Positions 1 through 6,837 of a DNA stretch of 12,360 nucleotides are shown here, one piece after another. Source of the stretch: CAZXNF01 sp050741255 (GTDB lineage Bacteria > Pseudomonadota > Gammaproteobacteria > Burkholderiales > SG8-41); contig JBOIEQ010000129.1 in the NCBI GenBank assembly GCA_050741255.1, forward strand, positions 1 to 12,360. The letters run 5' to 3'. The notes below the pieces were generated by a model. It did not search any database. It worked only from the letters and a program-made list of their open reading frames with translations, and had not been told where the DNA came from. Numbering within the stretch: the stretch's first letter is position 1; each line of letters begins with the position of its first letter. Both the position numbers and the translations under genes were made by a program.

Positions 1-24
1 GGAGAAGGGTGGGGCCCCTTCTCC
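1..24. repeat. GC-rich hairpin at the left edge
   Basis: GGAGAAGGG (1-9) and CCCTTCTCC (16-24) make a nine-base stem with a six-base loop. It resembles GC-rich intergenic hairpins common in high-GC proteobacteria. It has no clear T tract and abuts the window edge, so its extent is unknown. Apart from this hairpin and the larger inverted repeat next to it, I see no gene in positions 1-208. Confidence 0.5.
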
Positions 25-32
25 CCACCAGG

Positions 33-131
33 GTTGCGACCAGAATCGTCGCTGACTTTGTCGGCCTCCAGGGCCAATGTCGACACATTGGCCCCATCGG
101 CCTTCGCCTCATCAACAATTCTGGACGCAAC
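33..131. repeat. Long imperfect inverted repeat downstream of htpX
   Basis: GTTGCGACCAGAATCG (33-48) is the reverse complement of CAATTCTGGACGCAAC (116-131) at 14 of 16 positions. Inside, GGCC at 63-66 and 99-102 can pair. At the centre GGGCCAATGT (71-80) and ACATTGGCCC (85-94) form a perfect ten-base stem with a CGAC loop. The whole 99 bases can fold into one long interrupted hairpin. No T run follows on either strand, so it is not a standard terminator. It may be a dispersed palindromic element or a structured 3' region of the htpX transcript. Confidence 0.6.
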
Positions 132-208
132 GCACACGCGTTTCTTGATGACAGTGGCTCTTGCTCACCGCGGCCGGCGTGGCTGCGTCACGGATGAGAC
201 GATTTCCC

Positions 209-1081
209 TTACGCGCCGCGTCCCTGCAGGGCGGCGATGCGTTGCTCCATCGGCGGATGGGTCGAGAACAGCGCCATGAAGCCCGCCTTGTCGGTGATGC
301 CGAAGGCCTTGACCGACTCCGGCAACTGGCCCGGCGCGAGGCTGCCGAGGCGCGCGAGCGCCTTCACCATCGGTTGCGGCGAACCGAGCAGGTGCGCCGA
401 GCCCGCGTCGGCGCGGAATTCGCGGTGGCGCGAGAACCAGGCCACGATGATGGAAGCCAGGATGCCGAACACGATCTGGCACACCAATACGGTCATGAAA
501 AAGCCCGGCCCCGCGCCGCGGTCGTTCTTGAACACGACGCGGTCGATGAAGAAGCCGACCACCCGCGACAGGAACACGACAAAGGTGTTGACCACGCCCT
601 GGACGAGCGTCATGGTCACCATGTCGCCGTTGGCGACGTGCGCGACTTCGTGGCCCAGCACGGCCTCGACTTCTTCCTTCGTCATGGACTGCAGCAGACC
701 GGTGGAGACGGCCACCAGCGCATCGTTCCTGAACGCGCCGGTGGCGAAGGCGTTCGGTTCGCCTTCGTAGATCGCCACTTCCGGGCGGCCGATGCCGGCC
801 TTGTCGGCCAGCGCGTGCACGGTCGACAGCAGCCATTGCTCGTCGGCGTTCTGCGGGCTCTCGATGACGTGCGCGCCGGTCGACCATTTGGCGATCGGCT
901 TGGACATCAGCAGTGAAATGATCGAGCCGGTGAAGCCCACCACCACGGAGAACACCAGCAGCGCCCGGTAGTCGATGCCCTGTTCGTTCAGGATCTGATC
1001 GACGCCCAGCACGTTGAGGACGACGGTCAGCACCGCCAGGACGGCGATGTTGGTGGCGAGGAACAGCACGATGCGTTTCAT
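209..1081 (-). CDS. htpX: HtpX, membrane-bound zinc metalloprotease (M48)
   Basis: A 290-residue protein of the usual HtpX length. It is an inner-membrane protease of family M48B that, with FtsH, degrades misfolded membrane proteins; the catalytic domain faces the cytoplasm. Two N-terminal hydrophobic helices (about residues 4-25 and 40-60) precede the zinc site H144-E145-x-x-H148 (motif HEVAH). Two more hydrophobic segments (about 157-178 and 194-216) follow, then the third zinc ligand E221 in the EFRADA motif, and a C-terminal THPPMEQRI motif (about 274-282) typical of HtpX. The ATG at 1081 is preceded by an AGGG-like Shine-Dalgarno and by a sigma-32-like promoter at 1158-1184, in keeping with the family's heat-shock role. 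The 185-base gap to the upstream peptidase gene suggests it is transcribed alone. Family assignment is secure; the function is known from the family, not shown here. Confidence 0.97.
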   Translation of the reverse strand: MKRIVLFLATNIAVLAVLTVVLNVLGVDQILNEQGIDYRALLVFSVVVGFTGSIISLLMSKPIAKWSTGAHVIESPQNADEQWLLSTVHALADKAGIGRPEVAIYEGEPNAFATGAFRNDALVAVSTGLLQSMTKEEVEAVLGHEVAHVANGDMVTMTLVQGVVNTFVVFLSRVVGFFIDRVVFKNDRGAGPGFFMTVLVCQIVFGILASIIVAWFSRHREFRADAGSAHLLGSPQPMVKALARLGSLAPGQLPESVKAFGITDKAGFMALFSTHPPMEQRIAALQGRGA

Positions 1082-1157
1082 GCAAGAACCCTTTCAGTCG
1101 GGTGAACGGACGCTTTGGACGGTCCGGCGCGTTCCGGGTTCCAGTCCGCAGCCTCGA

Positions 1158-1184
1158 AGATGGGGCCGCCGCCGGCAAATTCAA
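1158..1184 (-). promoter_or_regulatory. Sigma-32 (RpoH)-like heat-shock promoter of htpX
   Basis: On the minus strand TTGAAT (1184-1179) is followed after 13 bases by CCCCATCT (1165-1158). The known RpoH consensus is CTTGAA, 13-17 bases, CCCCATnT. The start site would fall near 1150, leaving a leader of about 70 bases before the htpX ATG. The position upstream of a known heat-shock gene supports the call; it has not been tested. Confidence 0.6.
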
Positions 1185-1266
1185 TCATCGCACGGTTCCA
1201 CCGGCGCGTCCGGCGCGATGTCGAAAACACAGGCGAAACAGGCTGTTACATGCAGCGTCCGCCGTG

Positions 1267-2523
1267 TCAGCGCAGCGCGGCGAGCGCCGCGGGCGTGGCG
1301 TTGAGCGCCTGCCACAAAATGGCCGCGGCGGTGCGGGCGGCGGCGCCCAGTTCGGCGGCATCGGTCAGCCCGCGCACGTCCCCCGCGCTCAGGATGTGGC
1401 GCACGCCGCAGGTGTCGTCATTGAAGCCGGCCACCAGCCGCAGCGCAGGGATGCCGTGGCGCGCGAAGTTGTAATGGTCGGAGCTCTGCATCAACGGCTC
1501 GTGGATGCCGACGCCGGCGCCCACCGTAGCCGCCGCGTCGCTCACGAACGCCGGCAGCCCGCGGAAGCCGCTGGTGAGGGCGGTGAGCCGCGGGCTGCCG
1601 CCGACGGTGTCGAGGTTGAGGTTGAACGCCAGCTTGCCGCGATCCTTGGTTTCCATGCGTTCGAGATAGACGCGCGAGCCGGCCAGCGCCCATTCCTCTG
1701 CGCTGAACAGGCATACGCGCAGGCCGCGCGGACACTGGCGGATGTGCGGTGCGAAAGCGCGGGCCAGTGCAAGGGCCACCGCCACGCCGGTCGCGTTGTC
1801 GAGCGCGCTTTCCGCGAGATCGTGGCCGTCCACGTGCGCGCTCAGCACGACGCGTTCGTCGGAGGGCGCCGGCAGGTCCAGCACCAGCACGTCGGTCTGC
1901 GCGGCGTAGTCCTCGCCCGCCAGCGTGATGCGCGCACGGGGGCGCCGGCCATCGCGTGCGGCCATGCGCTGCGCCGAGGCGAAATCGGTGGAGATCGCCG
2001 GGATGCCCGTCGCGCCGCCGCGGCCCGACGAACCCGCCAGCAGCCCGCCGCCGGGCCATGGGTTCGCGATGATGTAAGCGGCCGCGCCCCGTTCCATGGC
2101 CAGCGCGAGTTTCTTCCGGCGGTGCACGTGATCCGTGGAAAACGGGAACTCGTGACGCACGAGCGCGATGCGCCCGCGCACGGTGTCGCCCGCGGCATCG
2201 AAATCGGCGGGCCGGCCCTGTCCCAGGTCGATCACTTCCGCTTCGACGTCACCCGGCTGCGCGCCGAGCAGGGCGTTGGCGGCGAGCGCCGCGCCGTCGT
2301 CCAGCAGCGTCAGCGTGGCGCGGTCGTTGCGCCAACCGGCATAGGGCACTGCGATGCGTTGCGCGCGCGCGGGCGCGATCGCGGCCAGGCGGGCATAGGC
2401 TTCATCAAGGCCCAGGCGCTCGGATTCGGTACCGGCGCGGCGTCCACCGCAATCGCACAGCGCGTTGAAGTCCTGCCAGAGCACAGTGTCGCGCGCCAGC
2501 GTTTGGAGAATCTCGTTCAGCAT
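1267..2523 (-). CDS. M28-family zinc metallopeptidase with PA-like insert
   Basis: A 418-residue protein with the full two-zinc ligand set of the M28 aminopeptidase/carboxypeptidase family: H230-x-D232, D242 in the LDNATG motif, the catalytic pair E276-E277 (FSAEEWAL), D305 (LNLDTVG) and H376 (VRHILSAGD). Residues about 95-205, rich in Gly/Ala with a GIPAIS motif, look like the protease-associated (PA) domain often found before or inside M28 catalytic domains. There is no signal peptide or membrane helix, so it should be cytoplasmic, unlike many secreted M28 enzymes. It probably removes N-terminal residues from peptides or hydrolyses amide-like small substrates; the substrate cannot be read from sequence. 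The ATG at 2523 has only a poor Shine-Dalgarno, and the repeat pair at 2533-2667 begins ten bases upstream. It lies downstream of a Bug receptor gene in the same orientation. Confidence 0.88.
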   Translation of the reverse strand: MLNEILQTLARDTVLWQDFNALCDCGGRRAGTESERLGLDEAYARLAAIAPARAQRIAVPYAGWRNDRATLTLLDDGAALAANALLGAQPGDVEAEVIDLGQGRPADFDAAGDTVRGRIALVRHEFPFSTDHVHRRKKLALAMERGAAAYIIANPWPGGGLLAGSSGRGGATGIPAISTDFASAQRMAARDGRRPRARITLAGEDYAAQTDVLVLDLPAPSDERVVLSAHVDGHDLAESALDNATGVAVALALARAFAPHIRQCPRGLRVCLFSAEEWALAGSRVYLERMETKDRGKLAFNLNLDTVGGSPRLTALTSGFRGLPAFVSDAAATVGAGVGIHEPLMQSSDHYNFARHGIPALRLVAGFNDDTCGVRHILSAGDVRGLTDAAELGAAARTAAAILWQALNATPAALAALR

Positions 2524-2532
2524 GGTGCGGGT

Positions 2533-2667
2533 CCGTCATGCCCGCCGGGAAGGGGGAGGGGACCCTTCCCCTCCCAGCGGGCATCCATGGTTGTCGGGAT
2601 GTCGATGGGTTCCCGCCCCGGCCTGAAGCCTGCCGGGGCAGGCTCTCACGCGCGGGAACGACGACGG
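2533..2667. repeat. Pair of inverted intergenic palindromic repeats
   Basis: Two nested hairpins facing each other fill almost the whole gap between the M28 and Bug genes. Element 1 has outer arms ATGCCCGC (2538-2545) and GCGGGCAT (2577-2584), with an inner stem GGGAGGGG (2554-2561)/CCCCTCCC (2568-2575). Element 2 has outer arms GTTCCCGC (2609-2616) and GCGGGAAC (2652-2659), with an inner stem CCCCGGC (2616-2622)/GCCGGGG (2632-2638). The ends CCGTCATGCCCGC and GCGGGAACGACGACGG are near reverse complements, so the two elements form a head-to-head pair. This matches, from memory, the CGTCATTCCCGC...GCGGGAATCCA dispersed repeats of many beta/gammaproteobacteria, but with enlarged loops. As RNA it could act as a 3' stabiliser or attenuator between the Bug and peptidase genes. 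Confidence 0.75.
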
Positions 2668-3633
2668 TCAGTTCGGCGTGATACCCGCGTCTTTCACCAC
2701 TTTCGCCCAGTGCTGCACGTCGGAGGCGAGCAGCTTGCGGAATTCGTCCGGGGTATTCGTCGTCGGTTCCACCGCGAGCACGGAGAAGCGCTCGCGCGTG
2801 TCGGCCGAAGTGATGACTTTCACCAGCGCGCCGCGCAGCGTGTCCAGCACCGGTTTGGGCACGCCCGCCGGCGCGAGCACGCCCCACCAGTGTTCGACGA
2901 TGAAATCGGGCACGCCGGCTTCCTGGAAGGTGGGCACGTCGGGATAGGACGGCACCCGCTTGCGGGCGGTCACGCCCAGCGTGCGCACCTTGCCGGACTT
3001 CACATGCGGCGCGGCGGTCGCCATCGAGGTGAAGGTCATGGGAATCTGGCCGGCGATCACGTCCGTCATGGCGGGACCCGCGCCCTTGTACGGCACGTGC
3101 GTCAGCTTGATGCCGGCGCGCTGCATGAAGATCTCCGCGGACAGGTGCGTCGTGGTGCCGTTGCCGCCGGAGCCGATCGCGAACTTGCCGGGCGCCGCTT
3201 TCGCCGCCGCGATCAGATCCTTCACCGTCTGGAACGGCGTCGAGGGATTCACGAACAGGAACATGGCCGAGGTGCCGACCAGCGTGACCGGCGTGAAATC
3301 CTTCACCGGGTCGTACGGCACCTTGGCGTAGATGCTCGGATTGATCGTGTGCGGCATGTCCGAGAGGACGAGCGTGTAGCCGTCGCCGGGCGACTTCGCC
3401 ACCAGTTCGGTACCGAGCATGCTGCCCGCGCCTGGCCGGTTGTCGATGACGAAGGTCTGCCCGAGCAGCTCGCCCGCCTTGATGCCGAGGATGCGGCCGA
3501 TGACATCGGAACTGCCGCCCGGCGCGTAGGGCACGACCAGGCGGATGGGCTTGGCGGGGTAGTGGTCAGCCGCGCCCACTGCCAGCGCAATGGAGCTGAA
3601 GGCAAAGCAGGCAAAAACTCGACGGAGGCGCAT
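2668..3633 (-). CDS. Bug/TctC-family periplasmic substrate-binding protein (A)
   Basis: A 321-residue TTT-family (Bug) receptor, the normal length. Signal peptide at about residues 1-21 (basic MRLRR, hydrophobic core, cleavage near VGA-AD). The mature protein starts with the family's YPAKPIRLVVPYAPGG signature; the first ligand loop PYAPGGSSD is at 35-43, DNRPGAGS at 64-71, the second loop GSGGNGTTTHLSAEIF at 154-169 and HVPYKGAGPA at 179-188. Known Bug proteins capture carboxylated or amide compounds in the periplasm for a TctAB permease or a sensor. No permease genes are nearby, so ligand and partner are unknown. The ATG at 3633 has no clear Shine-Dalgarno and no in-frame alternative nearby. 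It follows the SRPBCC gene by 78 bases and is separated from the downstream M28 gene by the repeat pair. Confidence 0.93.
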   Translation of the reverse strand: MRLRRVFACFAFSSIALAVGAADHYPAKPIRLVVPYAPGGSSDVIGRILGIKAGELLGQTFVIDNRPGAGSMLGTELVAKSPGDGYTLVLSDMPHTINPSIYAKVPYDPVKDFTPVTLVGTSAMFLFVNPSTPFQTVKDLIAAAKAAPGKFAIGSGGNGTTTHLSAEIFMQRAGIKLTHVPYKGAGPAMTDVIAGQIPMTFTSMATAAPHVKSGKVRTLGVTARKRVPSYPDVPTFQEAGVPDFIVEHWWGVLAPAGVPKPVLDTLRGALVKVITSADTRERFSVLAVEPTTNTPDEFRKLLASDVQHWAKVVKDAGITPN

Positions 3634-3711
3634 GTTTGCGGTGTACCGGTTGGGGATTGATGGATGAAGATTACGACAATCGATACAAGATGCGGAGCGG
3701 ATATTGCCTGA

Positions 3712-4875
3712 TCAGACCGCTTCCGCGCGGTGTTTGTAAAAGTTGAGTATGGTTTTAGCGGTGTCGGAAATCAGGAATTTCGCCCACAGGCCCGCATACC
3801 CGTTGAAGTTCGTGCTCAGGCGGAATTTCACCGCAAGCTCCAGTCGGGTGCCATCGCCATCGGGCACCAAGGTATAGGAGGTGTCTTCCAGGTTGAAATA
3901 GGGCCCGCCGATCAGGATATGGTCATCCAGGGATCCTGCCGGGAAGGAATCGGCATCAAAGAGATATTTCCAGGCGATGAAGCGGTTTTCCTGCCATGCC
4001 GTGATCTCCTCCTGAAACGACACGCCGCGCTGCCAGACGAGCTGGCGACGACCACCCACGCGGGGTTCCAGCGTTCTTGCCTCAACCGGATAGGGCACGC
4101 CAATCAGGTAGGCGAACCCGCCCTGGAGTTCGGCCGGCTGAATGCCGGTCGGGAAGTTGATATGGCGCCAGATGACGTCCGGCGGCGCTTTGATATGGAT
4201 GCTGTGCTTTACCTCGTAAAAAGAGTCCTGAAGTTCCCTGTCCTGCTCGATTGCGCCGAGCATGAAAGGCAGAAGCAAAGCGACGCACAGAGTCTTGTTT
4301 GATTTTTTCTTGGAAGAGGCAGAAAAAAGAACACTGAGTAACGCACCGACGCCGGCGACGAACAGGAACAGCGGCAGGGCCATCAGTATGCAGATAAATC
4401 CTTCCCTCAAAAATGCGCCTGCAATGAACACAAACAGCAATACGGGTGCCGGAGACAGGAGAAGCGCCTGCGCAAAGCTTATTTTTTTATGGCGCTGGAG
4501 CAGGTAGCCGGTGATCAACGTGACGCACAGCGGTATCAGCACCAGGAAGGAGAGTTGCATGAGCCCGCTTCTTCCCTGCGCCGGCAAGGAAAAAATCTTG
4601 GTGAAAAACGCGTATGCGAACACGCCATAGGCGGCGCCGGCCCCCATGACCAACACGCCGAACATGAGATTCGCGAACCAGGACCATGATTTGCGAGGAG
4701 TCGCTCTCGCCTGATGGGGGTCCCGATCCGGGTAGAGGCGCGCGAGGTCTGCCTCTTCCGCCGATGATTCCGGGATGGGATGCCATGCCGATGTCCTGGA
4801 AAAAGCGGCCGGACAATGCAGACATTGCTGCGCGTCCCACGGCATTTGTGCATCACAGGCAGGGCAACGCGCCAT
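3712..4875 (-). CDS. Zinc-ribbon, multi-TM protein with C-terminal SRPBCC domain
   Basis: I do not recognise this 387-residue protein as a named family, but its architecture is clear. Residues 4-21 form a zinc ribbon of two CxxC knuckles (C4, C7, C18, C21). A polar linker (about 25-64) leads to roughly five hydrophobic segments (about 68-92, 106-127, 134-155, 160-185, 195-209), with a lysine-rich SSKKKSNK turn at 187-194. Residues about 220-385 look like an SRPBCC/START-type domain (IHIKAPPDVIWRHI at the start; AVKFRLSTNF and a C-terminal helix at the end), a fold that holds hydrophobic ligands. It would sit in the inner membrane. It starts 12 bases after the stop of the upstream Bug gene. 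Its DNA is visibly more A/T-rich than that of its neighbours, with A and T runs near 4299-4330 and 4476-4490, which suggests recent acquisition or different selection. Function unknown. Confidence 0.85.
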   Translation of the reverse strand: MARCPACDAQMPWDAQQCLHCPAAFSRTSAWHPIPESSAEEADLARLYPDRDPHQARATPRKSWSWFANLMFGVLVMGAGAAYGVFAYAFFTKIFSLPAQGRSGLMQLSFLVLIPLCVTLITGYLLQRHKKISFAQALLLSPAPVLLFVFIAGAFLREGFICILMALPLFLFVAGVGALLSVLFSASSKKKSNKTLCVALLLPFMLGAIEQDRELQDSFYEVKHSIHIKAPPDVIWRHINFPTGIQPAELQGGFAYLIGVPYPVEARTLEPRVGGRRQLVWQRGVSFQEEITAWQENRFIAWKYLFDADSFPAGSLDDHILIGGPYFNLEDTSYTLVPDGDGTRLELAVKFRLSTNFNGYAGLWAKFLISDTAKTILNFYKHRAEAV

Positions 4876-4887
4876 GCGGGCTGATCC

Positions 4888-5868
4888 CTAGTCGGCTTTC
4901 GCGCCCGAGGCCTTGACGACCTGCGCCCACTTCGGCACCTCGGCCTTGATGTAGGCGGCGAATTCCTCGGGCGTGCTGGAGAGCGGATCCACGCCGACGG
5001 CGGCCAGCCGCTTCAGGGTTTCCGGATCCTGCAGCGCGGCGTTCAGCACCTGGTTCCAGCGCGTCACGTGCGCCTTCGACATGCCGGCGGGACCGACGTA
5101 GCCGTACCAGGCCACCGCCTCGAAGCCCGGCAGGAATTCCGCCATTGCCGGGATGTCGGGGAGCGCCGCGTGGCGTTTGAGGCTGGTGACCCCCAGTGCG
5201 CGCAGCTTGCCGGTGCGCACCAGTTGCAGCGAGGACGACATGCTGGCGAACATGAACTGCGTGCGTCCCGCGATGAGGTCGGTCAGCGCTTCGCCCGCGC
5301 CCTTGTACGGCACGTGAATGGTGCTGACGCCGGCCATCACGTTGAACAGTTCGCCGGAGAGGTGCACGGTGGTGCCGCTGCCGGAGGAGCCGTAGTTGAG
5401 CGTGCCGGGCTTGGCCTTGGCCAGCGCGATGAAGTCCTTCACCGACTGCGCCGGCAGGCCGAGGGTGACCACCAGCACGTTGGGACTCGAGGCGCACAGG
5501 CCGATCGGCGTAAAGTCCCTGATCGGGTCGTAGCCGAGCTTCGAATACAGGGAAGCATTGATCGCATGGGTGCCGGCGGTAACCAGCATCACCGTGTAGC
5601 CGTCGGGCGGGCTGGCCTTGGTGAGCTCCGCGGCGATGGTGCCGCCCGCGCCGCCGCGGTTGTCGATCACGATGTTCTGCCTGAACAGCTCGCTCATCTT
5701 GGGGGACAGGGCGCGCGGAATGATGTCGCCGGCGTTGCCCGGCGCGAACGGCGCGATGACGCGCAGCGGGCGGTTCGGAAAAACCTGTGCTGAACCTGTC
5801 GAAGCATCGTCGGCCGCGAACGCGGGCAGCGCCAGCAGGCCTCCCAGCAATGCAATCGCTATCCTCAT
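4888..5868 (-). CDS. Bug/TctC-family periplasmic substrate-binding protein (B)
   Basis: A 326-residue Bug receptor with a clean signal peptide (residues 1-18, cleavage near AFA-AD) and a strong GGAGGA Shine-Dalgarno before the ATG at 5868. Bug landmarks: FAPGNAGD at 41-48, DNRGGAGG at 69-76, GSSGSGTTVHLSGELF at 160-175 and HVPYKGAGEALTDL at 185-198. Two oddities stand out. The first ligand loop reads GNAGD where the other four Bug proteins in the window read GGxxD, so ligand contacts may differ. Between the signal peptide and the conserved FPNRPLRV start of the mature domain there is an extra DDASTGSAQ stretch, encoded by a dispersed-repeat sequence at 5787-5806. The gene follows phzF by 42 bases and precedes the SRPBCC gene by 12, so the three are probably cotranscribed. 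Ligand unknown. Confidence 0.93.
   Translation of the reverse strand: MRIAIALLGGLLALPAFAADDASTGSAQVFPNRPLRVIAPFAPGNAGDIIPRALSPKMSELFRQNIVIDNRGGAGGTIAAELTKASPPDGYTVMLVTAGTHAINASLYSKLGYDPIRDFTPIGLCASSPNVLVVTLGLPAQSVKDFIALAKAKPGTLNYGSSGSGTTVHLSGELFNVMAGVSTIHVPYKGAGEALTDLIAGRTQFMFASMSSSLQLVRTGKLRALGVTSLKRHAALPDIPAMAEFLPGFEAVAWYGYVGPAGMSKAHVTRWNQVLNAALQDPETLKRLAAVGVDPLSSTPEEFAAYIKAEVPKWAQVVKASGAKAD
5787..5806. repeat. Intragenic fragment of a dispersed palindromic repeat
   Basis: The plus strand reads GTGCTGAACCTGTCGAAGCA here. From memory it matches one arm of the abundant dispersed repeat GTGCTGAGCCTGTCGAAG found in many betaproteobacteria, whose translations give AEPVEA, LNLSKH or ASTGSA depending on frame. 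It lies in the reading frame of Bug B and encodes residues 22-28 (ASTGSAQ), directly behind the signal-peptide cleavage site. The second arm and a full hairpin are not evident, so it is a partial copy. Confidence 0.6.
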
Positions 5869-5910
5869 GGCTTCCTCCGGTGGTCGTTCGTTGTTGTGGG
5901 GTGCTGCCGC

Positions 5911-6759
5911 TTACAGTGAAATCGTGCCGCCTCCCAGCTCGACCACGCGGCCGGACACGAATATACGCTTCCGCGCATCCACGCTGAGACCAAGACGGCA
6001 GGGCCGACCGACCTGGTCGCCCTGATGGACGTCGTACGCGAGCGGCAGCGCCGCGCCATGCGCGAGGAACCAGCCGCCGAGGTTGGCGCAGGCGGAACCG
6101 GTGCCCGGATCCTCGTGCAGACCGGCGTGCTTCGCGAAGAAGAAGCGCACGCGCAGGCGGCCGGGCGCCTCCTCGGCCCAGACGTAGGCGAGGCTCGCGC
6201 GCTTTTTTCCCACGCTGTGACGCGCGAGCAGCGCCGGGTCGGGCCGGCAGCGCATCACCGCGTCCGCGGAGGCGAGCGGAATGACGAGTTGCTCCGAACC
6301 CGTGTCGACCCACAGGGCGCCTTCCCGCACGTCGGCGGGCGCGATACCGAGCATGGCGGCGAACTCGGCGTTCGATGCGTCGGGCGCATGCCAGGACGGC
6401 GCATTGGCCTCCAGCGTCCACTCGTCGCCCTGCGCCTCGACGGGAATGTTGCCGGCGGTCATTTCGAGCACGACGCGGTCGCCGGTCTTTTGCAGTGCGC
6501 GCACCACGTGCGCGGTGCCGAGCGTCGGGTGACCGGCGAAGGGCATCTCGAAGGTGGGCGTGAAAATGCGTACCCGCGCGGTGGCGCCCGGCGCCGTCGG
6601 TGGTAGCAGGAAGGTCGTTTCCGACAGGTTGAACTGCAGCGCCAGTGCCTGCATCGTTTCCGTGTCGAGTGCCGAGCCGTCCTCGAACACGGCGAGCGGA
6701 TTGCCGCCGAGCGGTGATTCGGCGAAGACGTTGACGATGCGGTAAGCGAGCGCGGGCAT
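5911..6759 (-). CDS. PhzF-family isomerase/epimerase
   Basis: A 282-residue member of the PhzF phenazine-biosynthesis-like family (diaminopimelate-epimerase fold, two mirrored halves). PhzF enzymes use one catalytic glutamate for proton shifts; here it is E47 in the NLSETTF motif. Other hallmarks are FGGNP-like SPLGGNPLAV (16-25), MPFAGHPTLGTAHV (about 72-85) and the second-half loop EDPGTGSACANLGG (about 215-228). No other phenazine gene is present, so it is one of the many stand-alone homologues of unknown substrate, not PhzF proper. I chose the ATG at 6759, which has GAGG six bases upstream and begins with the family-typical N terminus. The GTG at 6777 lacks a ribosome site. It lies between two Bug genes; an isomerase acting on an imported acid would fit, but that is inference. 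Confidence 0.9.
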   Translation of the reverse strand: MPALAYRIVNVFAESPLGGNPLAVFEDGSALDTETMQALALQFNLSETTFLLPPTAPGATARVRIFTPTFEMPFAGHPTLGTAHVVRALQKTGDRVVLEMTAGNIPVEAQGDEWTLEANAPSWHAPDASNAEFAAMLGIAPADVREGALWVDTGSEQLVIPLASADAVMRCRPDPALLARHSVGKKRASLAYVWAEEAPGRLRVRFFFAKHAGLHEDPGTGSACANLGGWFLAHGAALPLAYDVHQGDQVGRPCRLGLSVDARKRIFVSGRVVELGGGTISL

Positions 6760-6780
6760 TGACGGCCTCGCGCCCACTTT

Positions 6781-6807
6781 ACAAGAAACAGGCGCGGGCC
6801 GGCCTGT
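6781..6807 (-). terminator. Possible Rho-independent terminator after Bug C
   Basis: On the minus strand a six-base stem ACAGGC (6807-6802)/GCCTGT (6793-6788) with an eight-base GC-rich loop is followed by TTCTTGT. It lies between the stop of Bug C and the phzF start. The stem is short and the T tract is interrupted, so it could be a weak attenuator or chance. Confidence 0.3.
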
Positions 6808-6837
6808 GCTGTCGGCGTCCGATACCGGACCCGGAGT

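Noticed and set aside
33..131. Integron attC site
   Set aside because: The ends read GTTGCGA and CGCAAC in an arrangement that does not fit the RYYYAAC/GTTRRRY boxes, and there is no integrase or cassette gene nearby.
9..197. A 62-codon plus-strand frame at the left edge
   Set aside because: It runs through the inverted repeats, has no ribosome site and no recognisable similarity.
1102..3660. An 852-codon open frame on the plus strand opposite the M28 and Bug A genes
   Set aside because: It is antisense to two genes with intact catalytic or family motifs, rich in Arg/His/Gly/Ala, with no recognisable domain: a typical GC-driven shadow.
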